Origin: Epiperipatus broadwayi
Lineage: Eukaryota > Onychophora > Udeonychophora > Euonychophora > Peripatidae
Direction of reading: 5' to 3'
Assembly: GCA_028023455.1 (NCBI GenBank)
Contig: JAQFVV010012416.1
Location: 7,686,967-7,750,966, forward strand
DNA: 64,000 nucleotides
Shown here: positions 1 to 12,357 of the stretch, piece after piece
Layout: the number at the start of each line of letters is the position of its first letter
Numbering within the stretch: the first letter of the stretch is position 1
Program-made: the position numbers and the translations under genes
The notes under the pieces: generated by a model
The model's database searches: none
What the model saw: only the letters and a program-made list of their open reading frames with translations
Told to the model about the DNA's origin: nothing

Positions 1-147
1 TGTACGTTTAAAAAAATGAATTACACAAACAAAAAAAAAATTACAACTGCATTAATTTAAAAGATCTTTAAATTTACTTTTTTTTTTTTTTTTAGCTTTT
101 AAATATTATAAATGCCAATATCTTTGGACCATCTATTTGTAGACAGT

Positions 148-150
<3 letters not shown>

Positions 151-222
<72 letters not shown>
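151..222. repeat. (AT)n microsatellite
   Basis: Uninterrupted AT dinucleotide run of about 36 units. It separates ordinary AT-rich sequence from the purine-rich tract that follows. Confidence 0.97.
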
Positions 223-224
<2 letters not shown>

Positions 225-225
<1 letters not shown>

Positions 226-660
226 CCTACTAGAATGAGATTGGGGTATGAGAAAGAGAAAAGAGATAGAGAAAAGAAGAAAATGCTAATAATGAAATGA
301 GAGAGGGGTGTGAGAAAGAAAAAGAGAAGAACAAACTAATAATGAAATGGAGATAATGATGATAATGATAAGGACAAATGATGGAAAAGAAAAGAATTGA
401 GGAGAAAAAGAAGTGGGGAAAAGTAATAGAAATGATATATGTAATGGAGAGAGAAAAGAAAGGAGATGATGGAAAGATATGAAAGAGAGATATAAGAAGA
501 AGATGGAATGAAGGAGAGAAAAATGAAATGAGATGATAGAAAAAACTCTTAACAAATGTTTTAAATGGCTGAGATGATAGAAAGATATGAGAAATGACCT
601 GAAAAGAAATGGAATAAAATTGAAATGAAATGAAATAAAATATAAATGAAAGACTCTAAA
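225..660 (+). repeat. Purine-rich, strand-asymmetric low-complexity tract
   Basis: About 430 bases composed almost wholly of G, A and T, with very few C on the plus strand. It is built from loosely repeated words such as AATGAAATGAGA, GATGATAGAAAGATATGA and GAGAAAAGA. The minus strand is open for 89 codons only because pyrimidine runs avoid stops; the resulting S/F/L/I-rich translation is not a believable protein. This looks like a degenerate minisatellite seeded by the adjacent microsatellite. Confidence 0.75.
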
Positions 661-2976
661 CGACTCGGCTCAGTGGGGTTACAATAAATTTAAAGAAAAG
701 AGATGATGATCCAGAGATGTATAATCAAATAAAGGTCAAATCCAATACTGATGAACTATAACAACTACAGCATATTAATATTTTAATAAACCATACAAAA
801 GATTATCTAAAATCACTAATCAATGCTTACCATATTAGTCCTACCAATAAATTATACGCTCTCTGAATAAGACCTATGATGCTTTGCTTTAAAATATTAT
901 CTTACAGAATTATATTTACTAAAACAACAAGAGTAAATAACCTCAAGGATTTTAAAACTAACACTCTTGTGTAAAATTAAAGTTTAAGTTAAGTTGCCTA
1001 ATAAAGAATTACTGTGATTAATAAATAAATAAGTGACATCTTAGCTGACCATAAATTAATTATAACATGTTCAATCTTAAAATAATAAACAAAACAAATA
1101 TTAATTCACAAAATTTAATGAATCAATTTAAATTTAACTAATAATGGCCTATTATCTAAGATATTACTTGAGCAGAGAAAAGAACAAGGGTACTTTTAAT
1201 GCCTTTCCATACTCACAGACAACCACTAAAGACCTCAAATGCAACTGAATTAGAATTCTTTAAATATATCAGATTTAAGATGATGATAGATGATGTGCAG
1301 TAAATATAAGATAAGGTGCAGCTTTTAAAATAATATTAATTAAATATTTTTCTAAAGTACTAATATTGTTAATCTGATATTGCATAATCTTTAGTCTGAA
1401 AGATATACCGATAATTTAAAAAAAATAAACTTTTAACTAAGTATTTAATTAGGCATCTGCTATAATGCAATTATCTGTCTCTATGATTCAACATGAGAAT
1501 CATTTACTTTAACATAGTTTTTTTTTAATTTTCAAGACAATATTAACTATATTTAATTAACTTAGAATATACTTGTAAATTTCTGAATTGAAGATTCAAT
1601 AACTTTTACATTTTAAGATTTTGTGAACTTGGAACCCAAGACAATAATATATTCTCATATAAAAGCAAAAGAAACAAAACAAAACTTTTGAAATAATAAT
1701 AATTTGATTTATTAATAATGAGAAGACATGTTTACAAATATAGTAGAATACAAACAGTGCCAATACTGCACTAAGATTTAATATAATTATTTGGACTCTT
1801 AACAGTTTTATTTAACTTACATTAATACACTTAATAACCGACAAAGGTTATTCAATATTACTTTCTTTTAATAATTAGATCTTTTATCAAAAAATACCTT
1901 AAACTTTAATTATCATATGTACTTAATAAGCACACTACTATTCTTCTTTATTAGACTAATTTATATCATTATTGTGTCATCTAATATCAGAATAACACAC
2001 AGAATTAGGTTTATATTGAAAACCCTAAGCTTAATTTTATACTCCTAAACCTAACAAACGCTAAGTTGGAATAAGCATATTCAGCAATACTTTTGAAAAA
2101 TATCATCACTAGTTTCACGGATATAACTAATATCATAGCTAGATATATGTTTAAATCAGATTAAGCTAATATTAAAATTAGACTAAATTAAGTGTATGGG
2201 GCAATCATTCATCAGAGATCAGTTATATTTTTTTTAAATAACTTTAGTCCACATAAAATTATTCCCTCAATGTTTTAAAGATAATGATGTAACAGACTTA
2301 CAAATCCAGCGGCAAAATTCTGGATGAAAATATTAAATTAGTATGTGTGAATTGCCACTTATACCATATGCATATTTAACATACTTTAAAATAAATATAA
2401 CTTTTGTTGGTTAGCTTGTGCATGATAAAACTATCATAGCAACCCAATTCAAACATTGATATACCTATGAGCCTTAAATTAGCTACAACTACCTGAAGAA
2501 ATACATTTCCTCAAACAAGCATATCTTGTCATCACAAATATAAAACAAATGCAACATCACCTATTGTGGTGGAATTAGCATTAAGTCATCATGAATGATA
2601 GGCAAAAAATATAAAAATACTAGGCTCCTCAGAGCTGGAAAAGAATGTGGTGGTTTCCAAAATACCTAACTATGAGGCAAAATTAAGATGTGTGGAATTC
2701 ATCTTCAGTACATCTGGGAACAGAAACATACACCAAAAAAGCACAATCCTCTCATGGGATTTCCAATGCTTATAAATGTGATCATCGTCACTGAAAAATA
2801 CAATACAATACCCTCTTTTTGGGAACAAGCACTATCAAATCATGGAAATACAATACAATAAAGATGAAGGATTTTCTCTACTCCATAAAGCATATTCATA
2901 AATTATAAACTAAGTCTAACTCTTGAGGCTAACAAATCCTAACTAATAGCAAGATATATACTTCACCTGAATTAAC
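661..2976. other. AT-rich DNA without recognised features
   Basis: No frame longer than noise, no RNA gene and no clear repeat structure were seen in about 2.3 kb. Short A and T runs only. Confidence 0.6.
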
Positions 2977-3100
2977 TAAGTTATTCCTTAAACAGAGCAA
3001 AACTCTCCATACAGTATTGCCACCTGTGCTAAACAGAGTAATCAATGGATGCCAGAAGGCTTGTGCATAAAATCCCTATCTAATGCCTACTCATCCAATA

Positions 3101-3142
3101 TCCCCAGACTAGTTTCTGGCTTGTGGCCTTTGTCAGTGAGGA
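3101..3142 (-). ncRNA. Hammerhead ribozyme relic, family A copy 1
   Basis: Read on the minus strand: stem I TCCTCA pairs with TGGGGA, GAAAC and the GTC site are present, and stem II contains GGC/GCC. The core reads CTGACAA instead of CTGANGA, so the essential G8 is replaced by A and activity is unlikely. Confidence 0.65.
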
Positions 3143-3556
3143 GCTTTGGATCTGAGAGCACTGCATCTAGATCTTAGGATCTAATGCAACCCTCTAGCAA
3201 CTACCTTTTATCTCTACTTAACTATAAAACTATGAGAATGAAATTGAAAACACAAAAAATATTTTCAATCTAAGCTCAATAGCTTATATAGTCATATGGG
3301 TCTGAACTCAGTTCAGCACCCATACATTTTGGTGTCTTTGGCTCTTTTACAACCATAGCCACCACTATCCTATTAGGCAGGATTGGTGTTAAACCATTAA
3401 GCATCACATGATCACATTTCCTATACTAGCACATTAATTGTTGATAAACAGAGCAAAACTCTCTATACAGTATTGCCACCTGTGCTAAACAGAGTAGTCA
3501 ATGGATGCCAGAAGGCTTGTGCATAAAATCCCTATCTAATGCCTACTTATCCAATA

Positions 3557-3598
3557 TCCCCAGACTAGTTTGTGGCTTTTGGCCTTCGTCAGTGAGGA
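3557..3598 (-). ncRNA. Hammerhead ribozyme relic, family A copy 2
   Basis: Lies exactly 456 bp from copy 1. The core CTGACGA is acceptable because position 7 is variable, and stem I and the GTC site are intact. GAAAC has become CAAAC, which removes the conserved G12, so this copy is probably inactive. Confidence 0.65.
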
Positions 3599-3862
3599 GC
3601 TTTGGATCTGAGAGCACTGCATCTCTAGCAACCACCTTTTATTTCTACGTAACTACAAAACTATGAGAATGAAATTGAAAACACAAAAAATATTTTCAAT
3701 CTAAGCTCAATAGCTTATATAGTCATATTGGTCTGAACTCAGTTCAGCACCCATACATTTTGGTGTCTTTGGCTCTTTTACAACCATAGCCACCACTATC
3801 CTATTAGGCAGGATTGGTGTTAAACCATTAAGCATCACATGATCACATTTCCTATACTAGTA

Positions 3863-3898
3863 CTGACGAAGGCCACAAGCCAGAAACTAGTCTGGGGA
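3863..3898 (+). ncRNA. Hammerhead core without stem I, at the inversion junction
   Basis: CTGACGA, GGC/GCC stem II, GAAAC and GTC followed by TGGGGA are all present. The upstream strand of stem I is missing because the inversion breakpoint falls immediately before the core (preceding bases CTAGTA). The breakpoint coincides with the ribozyme. Confidence 0.65.
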
Positions 3899-4313
3899 TA
3901 TTAGATGAGTAGGCATTAGATAGGGATTTTATGCACAAGCCTTCTGGCATCCATTGATTACTCTGTTTAGCACAGGTGGCAATACTGTATGGAGAGTTTT
4001 GCTCTGTTTATCAACAATTAATGTGCTAGTATAGGAAATGTGATCATGTGATGCTTAATGGTTTAACACCAATCCTGCCTAATAGGATAGTGGTGGCTAT
4101 GGTTGTAAAAGAGCCAAAGACACCAAAATGTATGGGTGCTGAACTGAGTTCAGACCCATATAACTATATAAGTTATTGAGCTTAGATTGAAAATATTTTT
4201 TGTGTTTTCCAATTTCATTCTCATAGTTTTGTAGTTAAGTAGAGATAAAAGGTGGTTGCTAGAGGGTTGCATTAGATCCTAAGATCTAGATGCAGTGCTC
4301 TCAAATCCAAAGC

Positions 4314-4355
4314 TCCTCACTGATGAAGGCCACAAGCCAGAAACTAGTCTGGGGA
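4314..4355 (+). ncRNA. Type I hammerhead ribozyme, family A
   Basis: Stem I is 6 bp (TCCTCA 4314-4319 with TGGGGA 4350-4355, one G-U). The core CTGATGA is at 4320-4326. Stem II is GGC/GCC closing CACAA, with an A-A mismatch next to the core. GAAA is at 4340-4343. Stem III is two pairs (AC with GT) around a 2-base loop. The cleavage site GTC ends at 4349. Very short stem III is typical of animal type I hammerheads, which cut better as dimers. The A-A mismatch at the base of stem II may reduce activity. Self-cleavage is predicted, not shown. Confidence 0.75.
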
Positions 4356-4513
4356 TATTGGATGAGTAGGCATTAGATAGGGATTTTATGCACAAGCCTT
4401 CTGGCATCCATTGATTACTCTGTTTAGCACAGGTGGCAATACTGTAAGGAGAGTTTTGCTCTGTTTATCAATAATGTGCTAGTATAGGAAATGTAATCAT
4501 GTAAGTTATTCCT

Positions 4514-7383
4514 AAGAAGTTTAAAATACAAAACGTATATCCAATGTTCGAACCAACAAATCAAACTATGTGTCAACTGACTACTGTAGAAAATACTTTA
4601 AAATTAAATGCATATAAAATTCTAGGCAAGGCACAATGCACACATAACAAAATATTAAATGGTAAAATATAATAACTAGTGGACTTTTAAAATTGTAAAT
4701 TAAATGCAAGAATATTTACTTCTCGATGAATATAAAATATTTGTAGTTATTATTAATATAACATTCATAAAACAAATGAATGGATATTCTCTGATAAACT
4801 TCTTTAGTAAATTTAAAATAAAAATTGAGTAAAACTTCCCATTTATATGAAAATAAAACTGTGATATTTAAATCTCTATAATAAAATTATTAAATAGAAA
4901 CTAGCTAGTGTAATGCTTGATAAATAAACTAAATCTACCTAAGAATGGCAAAAAACATTTGCTCATTCAAATAAACCTATTTCATTTTAAAATTATAACC
5001 CTAGTTTACCTGTATATTTATGCAAAAGTGTTACCAAAAAAAAAATTAATAGCATAAATATTTTTATGGTTTTTTTTCTCTTTAAACCAATAAAGCAGAC
5101 CATAAAAAAAATACATTAACTCAAGTTCATATTTCGGCTCCATAATGATTTTTTCATTTCATAATGTGTAGACAATTTATCCAAGTTAAGATATTTATCT
5201 GAATTCGAAGCTTCAATTAATACATTTATACACATGACAATCATTTCCAAACAAAAATGTTCAATAGTTCCTTAATAATACTTTTTTTTAAAAAACAATT
5301 TAAAAAAAAAATTAAATAATAAGATTAAGCCAGCATGAAACAAAATAAATTCTTCAGCTGAACATACTTTAATTTATTTATAGGATCCCAAGTTCAAAAT
5401 TGCATATTATAATAATAAGAATATCTTTCTATCTGAATTTTTTTATCCTCTTTTGGGAAAAATGCTTCTTTTGAATATAATTTTTCTTAAGTACTTTTCC
5501 TAATAATATTCCAAGACGTATTTATTTTTAAAATTAATTTCCTTTGCTTACTTTTAAATATGAGAGTAGAAATTTTTTTTACTGTTCAAGACATTTCTCC
5601 ATTTATATGCTATAATTAATGCCATAAAGTTATTTTTAAATACTGGCAAGTATGACCCTTTATAATGTACCCAATAACTATAAATTCATTATTAATCCTT
5701 ACAAATTGCTTTAAAGTTTTATTTCCAAATACATGTCCTTTCTCACTGTGTAAATAAGAATTATCCTTTAAAATGTATATATAATCTGATGCATTTAGCT
5801 AAACAAATCATTTTCATATATGTCAAGATATAAGTAATAACTTTTCCTTTTTTTAAAAAAAAAAAAAATCATCCTTTATAGTTTCACTGTAATCGAACAT
5901 AGAAGCTTCTTTATAATGTTCTTGTTAAACTTTAAAAAAAAAATTTTTTTTTTTTTTTACATATACTTTTAATCTAACAGGAAAAATAATTAGCATTTTA
6001 CTTTCAAAATAGTTTAATACAACCGAATGCTTATCTATGGAAATGATTAATAGTTTGTTCCTTAACCTTATTTCCAAGTAAAAAAAATTAAACAAGTTAA
6101 AGTCATATAATATGTGAGATGCTTCATTTACTTTAGACATTTTTTACTATAATTTCTATGCCTCGACTGAAATTCAAATTGTCAGAAAAACAGATTACCT
6201 TTCTTTTAGCCCTCCATCACTACAGGATGATTTTAAATATTTTAAACATACTTGTATTTTTTTTAGAAATATCAAGTTTTTTTTAACAAAAATTACTTTT
6301 ATTAACAAAAATTTTAAGAGCCAGAACCAGTTGAATCAAAACAAGATCAGCCCCTGAATGATCCCTCGATCTCCGTTTTATCTCACAATTTTTCATCCAC
6401 CTACAATTCATTTAAAAACCAATAAAAATTATTTTTTATTAAATTTTAATATTCTGACAAACCAGCAGAGGAATCAATCTACTGATGTAATCTATAATTT
6501 TCCCATACCACGTGACCTTCAGCTGCAAAGTCAAAATTTTAATATTACAAATATTATGCAACAATTGTTTTTTTCTTTATGATTTTTTTATACAACACAA
6601 TAGTAAGAAATATAAAATTTACAGTTATACTCTTTATTAAACCCTTAAATATCACATTAAAAATAATTTTAACCACACATTTGCTTTATTTACTTATTTT
6701 AAGCAATATGGGAGTTAAATTATTTTTTTATTCTTATGTTTCCATGTCTATGCACGTACATATTCTCACATACATCTGGTCTTACATTAATTGTTTAAAA
6801 TTATTTCTAGAATTACAACAATAAAATGTTAATGATTATTTAATTTAACTAACTTTTATAACTAGAATGCTAAACTACAAAACTAATAACAAATATTCTT
6901 ATTTCCTTTTAATAAAAACTTACATATCATTTCTTTTTTTAAAATTTATTACTTACTTATTCTAACTTAATAATAATATCTTATTATTATTTTTTAAACA
7001 TTAGAATAAATTATACAGTAGTTATTTTTGAATATATTTACTATTTATCAATTCACCATTATTATTTTTTTTCTTTTTTTTTTAACATTTGTTTATGTTA
7101 AATTATTACCTAATATCCCTTATCAAACCAACTAATATTTCTAAAAATATTTAGATTATCCTACTTTAGTAATTAACTAGTTTAATTTCCATTTTTATCA
7201 TCATTATTTTTTTAAAATCCAAAATTTTAAACAAAAGGTTAAGCTAAGATAACCTTGATTACCTCTTGGAACTGAGTGACACTTCAGTTAGGTACAATAT
7301 ATATATATATAAAATTAAATCTTTTGAATGGAATTTGTATGAGATTTATTAATATTTTTTTAGCTTAACAGGCATTTATAAAT
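4514..7383. other. AT-rich DNA without recognised features
   Basis: Poly-A and poly-T runs and short random frames only. No domain, RNA gene or repeat pair was recognised in about 2.9 kb. Confidence 0.55.
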
Positions 7384-7495
7384 GGATTTCTATCTGCTTT
7401 TAACATTTTGTGGAGAGATGTAATCATAAACATAATCATCAAAGACATATAAAAAAGTGTATTATACCTAAGGTGTTAAAAGTGGATAGAAATCA
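7384..7495. repeat. Short imperfect inverted repeat
   Basis: A segment containing ATTTCTATCTGCTTTTAACA near 7386 is matched in reverse complement by one containing TGTTAAAAGTGGATAGAAAT near 7475, with about 60 bases between. It may be the remains of a small inverted-repeat transposon or a chance hairpin. Confidence 0.4.
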
Positions 7496-7739
7496 ATTCC
7501 TACCTTGCATGAGAGTGTATAGTGAAAATTATACTACAGAAATATATTCATTAAGCGATCTAGTCTAATGAATGCTATTAAAGTGCACTAATTCGCTATT
7601 TATATATACTGAGCAATAATAAAAGACATGTGTAAAAGATTATGATCTGGGCCAAATGATGAGTGCTGATTTAGCACAAAATGTTCATCTTGGGATCTAT
7701 TTCATATGTTAGTCCCACCCCATTTTTAACTTTACCTAA

Positions 7740-8760
7740 TTCTATATTTCATAATTGATATGTATATCAATTATTTTCATACAATCTTTTAACAAGACTC
7801 ACTAAAGCTCCATTTATTCCCAAATTTACTAAACTTACTCATAATATATTTCTATTTAGTCTATCATATGTCTTCTCTATGTCTATAAAAATTATATATA
7901 ACTGTCTACCTGTATTTCTACTCATATCATACACTTATCTGGTTGAAAACCGTATTGCATTTCTTCCGCTATATTATTTTCTTTTATCCATTTATAGCCA
8001 CCATACATGTGAAAACTTTATATAACACTGACATTACTGCTATTGGTGTATAATTGCTTAACTTTCTATGATTCTTACCCTTTCCTTTACATAGTAGTCA
8101 TATTCTTGTATTATTCCAACTCTCTGGAAATTCTCTCTTCTGTGCTATCTTATTAAAACATGATAATACATTTAATATTGTCCTATTTCCTAAATTCATC
8201 ATCAACTCTGCTGCTCATTTATCTAAATATCTTGCCTTTTTATTTTTCAATTTCTTATCTGCCTCTTTCAATTCATTTTATGTAAATCTAATATTTTCAT
8301 TACTATATGTTTTTATATTTGTTATCACTCTAGCCCTTCACATCTTTTCTATGTCCATTACATACTCATTTAAGATTGTCTCTAATTCTTCTTTAGAACT
8401 ACTCTCTATTCCTACATCACCTAGTAATACTATTTCTCCCTTCTCTCTATTTTTTCTTTTAATGTATTTACAAATTTGTTTACTCCCATCTCTTCCACTT
8501 TTATTAATATTCTTTAACAACTTACTATTTAATTTTATTCTCTCTATATAATTATCTATTTTAGGCAACTTCTTTTTTTAAATACTTTTCCCATTTAACA
8601 TTAACATCTTTTTCACTTTCTTTGTCTTAATAGCTTACTTATATTCTTTACATGCTTTTTTTCCACTTTTATACTTTTACTAACTCTTACTTTTCTATTA
8701 CTTTTATTCTTCTGAATATTCTCACCTAAACCTTCCTTTGCCACTTAGTATTTCAGGAAT
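7740..8760 (-). pseudogene. Degraded non-LTR reverse transcriptase
   Basis: Minus-strand translation recovers, in several frames broken by stops, ordered pieces of a LINE reverse transcriptase. A basic linker open from 8568 to 8338 includes KINKSGRDGSK-like sequence. It is followed by a stretch like NYTPIAVMSVLYKVF near 8030, then QYGFQPDK near 7960, and FIDIEKTYDRLNR near 7880, which is motif A with its aspartate. Motif B and the catalytic DD box were not found, so the copy is truncated as well as frameshifted. The family cannot be fixed; it differs from the RTE element at 27.7 kb. It could be the RT half of the CR1-like family whose ORF1 relic lies at 49.3-50 kb. Confidence 0.7.
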
Positions 8761-8854
8761 GTTTGATGGCTCCCACTGATATGTAAAACAACCCAGAGTA
8801 CATATTAAATGATTATTGAGACTTTACAGAACATTTATAAATAAATACTTTTCC

Positions 8855-9125
8855 TGTAACCATTAAACATCACATGATCACTATCTCATACTAGCACATA
8901 AATTTTATTATCCTAAGATAATTGTTATCTTAAGATCTAGATGCAGTGCTCTCAGATCCAAGGCTCCTCACTGATGATGGCCACAAGCCAGAAACTAATC
9001 TGGGGATATTAGATAAGTAGGCATTAGATAGGGATTTTATGCACAAGCCTTCTGGCATCCATTGATTACTCTGATTGACACAGGGTGGCACTACTGTATG
9101 GAGAGAGTTTTGCCTTGTTTAATGA
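8855..9125 (+). mobile_element. Family A hammerhead repeat, snap-back copy
   Basis: The first 55 bases (CATTAAACATCACATGATCA onward) are in minus orientation relative to the ribozyme that follows. The direction switches near 8910-8935, then a plus-oriented segment runs through the ribozyme and the GCCTTCTGGCATCC block to about 9120. This is a shortened version of the same inverted-joined-to-direct arrangement seen at 2977-4513. Confidence 0.7.
8965..9006 (+). ncRNA. Type I hammerhead ribozyme, family A, best-preserved stem II
   Basis: Stem I is TCCTCA (8965-8970) with TGGGGA (9001-9006). The core CTGATGA is at 8971-8977. Stem II is four full pairs, TGGC with GCCA, closing CACAA. GAAA is at 8991-8994. 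The cleavage triplet is ATC (8998-9000), which satisfies the N-U-H rule. The second pair of stem III is lost (C opposite A). All conserved core bases are present. Confidence 0.78.
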
Positions 9126-11480
9126 TGTAATAAACAAAGTACAAATTAAAATTAAAAATATGCTCGCTGAAATTACAATTACTAAATATATTTTTAATTG
9201 GTACTTTTTTTATTATTATATCAGGACTGGAAAACGTTATAAAGAATGCACAGAGAATTACCATTAAATTTCTGTCATTTAAATCCATTGAAAACTTCAA
9301 CTTAAAATAATAATTTATGAGAGCTGGATTATGATCTAGGACTTTGAACTGCAAAGACCACTATTTATAATGCACCACATGAATCAGGGATTCAGAATAT
9401 TGATTATTACAAAATGAGAATTTTTATTGAATGCTTTATGAAAAATCCTCAGTGGAGGTCTGAAAGACAGTGCTATTCTTGGCAATCACGTGTTCCACCA
9501 TCTCCTAGACGGCAGATATTGTTGTAAAAAATTTTTTATTTAGGCAGGCTAGTAATCAATTATCAGATTATTAATCAAAACACTTTTATAAAAAGCCATG
9601 TCAGTAGAAACAGGTATATTTAATATAAATGAAATTAAAGTCGTCTGTATATTAATTTTAGACTTATATTTAAAAATAATACTTGGCAGAAAGCAAGTTG
9701 GAGGAACATATGCTTAATCTATCAAATCTAAGATTTGATTGCTTATATATATAAATTTTTAGTCTACCCTACCCAACTTTCCTAATGAATGAAGTTTTGC
9801 TTGAGATAAATATATAGTGAAAGGAAGTCGATCTGAAAATTTTTTAAATGCTTTTTTTTTTCTATAATATTAAGTGAGAATAATTATATTACAACATGGT
9901 AAAGAATCTTTGTCTATTTCAATGGTAAATAGATTATAACTTAAGACATAAATAGAAAAAAAAAGGACTTTAAAAAATAATATTAGTAGAAAATATGATG
10001 ATAAGAGCGTAATCAAAATGTAAATGAATAAAAGTATACAAAGAACGAAAAGGATTGATAAGTACTAAAAAGAAAAGTAAACGAATACAAAACAAAAAAA
10101 AAAAAACTATATGAAAGAATGATAAGAAAAAGAGAAGAAAAAATAAACAATACATTGAAACTCTGAGTCTCAAGATGCTTCATAATATATGTAAATAGGT
10201 AAAACAAATTTTAAATATTCCATTGGACAACAATATTTCTCCAAAAGATGTCGCCAAAGAATACTGAAGAATAGGACATCATCCCTCAGGCATGCAAATT
10301 GCTGGATGATGATGATTAGAATGATTTTCCATTTGTGTTTTACTTGTTAGTTATGTATAGATATGCAACCAATATTGAATAATTATCAAGATTAGTTCAC
10401 AATGTATATATTATATACATCATTGAATGTGCTTATTATAGATTATACAGATGCTAAATAGAAAGTAATAAATGACAAATTAGATTTCTGATATAAGTTT
10501 GTTTTTCCTTGCACATTATCTGTCGACCGGAGACATTTTGAAGTCAATAAACCTGCTTTAGAGGAAGTAAAACAACTCACACGTATAGTCTTTCTTATAT
10601 ATTCACGATAAGAGTTTATAGATTACGTATCAGTTTAGTTTAATAAATAGCATTTTACTTTGATTCATAATATTCAATTAAAATTTCTATTTCAACAATT
10701 TATTTTAAATCTTTTCTTAAATATTAATTGGAAAATGTCAGTTTAAAAATGTTCTAAAAAAAGTTAAAAATACTGATAAATTAAAAAATAAAATTTAATC
10801 AGAAATAATTTAATTAGCGATAATTAAAGACTTTTGAAAGATAATTTAAAAAAAAAAAAAAACGCACGAGATCACGTGAGTAAATTATTCACGCAAATTG
10901 TTTCAATATTTCCATGGACTGGATAATCATATGCTACGCACCTTTTGATTAACTATGATTTGATTTTAAAATCCACTGAAGATCTTTATTAACTTCATAA
11001 TTATGTAAAGCAAAGACGAACAGAATAGCCAGAGTTTTTTCAATTGAAGATTTAATCAAAGATGTGCGCATCCGCTTCCGTTTTATTCCCTAATAAAATT
11101 GTAATGCTTCATTTTTTTTATAATTTAATCTAAAAAACGAAGAATAAAATATAAACCGATTCTATTTGTTGGGTATTAATAATCATTTGGGTTATCAAAG
11201 AAATAAATTTGCTTTTAAAACCTTAATGATATACACTAACAATTTGTAAATATGTATACGTAAAACGAGAAAGGAAGAATGTAAATCTTCCCCAGCCTAT
11301 TTTTCGGCGAAGAAATGATTAAAAGATCTTAGTCACCCGGTTGACAAATTATCAGCGAATTTACCTTCATTACTCAAAATTTAGTAATTATAATTAATAC
11401 TTTAAAAATTCGTATCTTATTAATGCAAGGACTTATTAAAATTTATGATGTAACTTAAAAAAATGTGTTTAAAAGATGAA
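9126..11480. other. AT-rich DNA without recognised features
   Basis: No coding or repeat structure recognised. 9970-10210 is A-rich on the plus strand and gives spurious F/L-rich minus-strand frames. Confidence 0.55.
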
Positions 11481-11484
11481 AAGC

Positions 11485-11603
11485 AATGGAAAAAGCGTTG
11501 TTAGCCGAGAGATCATCGCAGCCGCCTTGCAAGCAAATATTTTGTGGCAGACGGTTGTGGGTTCGCGTCCCGGCCGATGCTATGACATATGGGAAAAAAA
11601 AAA
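11485..11603 (+). mobile_element. Short tRNA-derived SINE (family G), older copy
   Basis: Shows an A-box-like TTAGCCGAGAGATC near 11501 and a B-box-like GGGTTCGCGTCCCGG near 11560. The body ends GCTATGACATATGGG followed by an A run at about 11593-11603. The tail GCTATGACAnATG matches the SINE at 13.9 kb, and the polymerase III boxes and A tail define the class. It is not a functional tRNA, since acceptor arms do not pair. No clear target duplication. Confidence 0.65.
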
Positions 11604-12185
11604 ACTACTACCGATGGTAATCAAATGTTATTATTTAATTATAAAAGACTTTTTCTTAGTTAAGTCATCAGCTTTCGCAAAGAACTGATCCTACCGGCAT
11701 TAATCATAATTATACATTTTTAAATTAGTAGATTATTATTTTTTTTTTTGTAAATATTAACAAGTAATTACTACTATTATCGTTTTAATTATTTATAGTT
11801 TCCAATTTCAGGGTAATTAATTAATTTAAAAGAAATCTATTTATGGTGTTTATTTATTAGTCTTTTATTTTTAAACCTTTGTATAAAATTTAATTAAGGT
11901 GTGTACTCTTGTAGAAAAATGTTAATAAAATTGCTGACTGTTTAAAATAAACACTTAATATTATAAGTAAATAAATAAAAGCCATAAATATATCTTGGAT
12001 TACTTTCATAAAAATTAAATCACGTATACCAACACGCATTTAATACAACCATATATATACTCTGTGTGAATATGTATTGGCTTTTGTGATTATATTGAAT
12101 TGACATCTGATATTACCCTTATGTTTTGTGATAGCCATATAAAAGGTAATGCTACTTCGTGCATTGCTTCTTTCAAGATAAACGT
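11604..12185. other. AT-rich DNA without recognised features
   Basis: Nothing recognised in this interval. Confidence 0.5.
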
Positions 12186-12357
12186 AACGGTAATTAACTA
12201 TTATATACAATCTTTCAGTCAGCAGAAGTACATTTGGTGAATTATTTAACCTATTTAACTGCTATTAAATTAATTTCTGTCAGTTGAAGAGGATTAAGTA
12301 ATTAATTAGAAGTACTTAAGCGGATTGAAAGACCGTATATACTAGTTGATTACCATT
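12186..12357. mobile_element. MITE-like inverted-repeat unit (family E), older copy
   Basis: The left arm GGTAATTAACTATTATATAC near 12189 is mirrored by the right arm ending near 12355 (GTATATACTAGTTGATTACC). The interior words AGAAGTAC and TTAATTAG are also mirrored, so the whole unit can form one long hairpin. A better-preserved relative lies at 30613-30922. No transposase is encoded. Confidence 0.6.

Larger units (their letters stand above)
2977..4513. mobile_element. Composite hammerhead-ribozyme repeat (family A), tandem and inverted, with 12-bp target duplication
   Basis: The insert is bounded by identical copies of TAAGTTATTCCT at 2977-2988 and 4502-4513, so it appears to have arrived as one unit. 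Inside, two head-to-tail copies lie in minus orientation (about 2990-3445 and 3446-3862, period 456 bp). At 3863 the sequence flips and about 1.4 units follow in plus orientation to 4501. Each unit carries a hammerhead-like motif, so there are four here, two per strand. No unit codes for protein. Head-to-tail monomers with a ribozyme match the known plan of animal retrozymes; the inverted half is an additional feature. Mobilisation by a Penelope-type enzyme is inferred. Confidence 0.8.

Noticed and set aside
286-555. 89-aa minus-strand frame
   Set aside because: Composition is that of a pyrimidine-rich low-complexity tract; no motif.
3446-4501. CRISPR-like or satellite array
   Set aside because: Two tandem units then an inversion, enclosed by a target duplication and with an internal ribozyme, fit a retroelement rather than a CRISPR or satellite.
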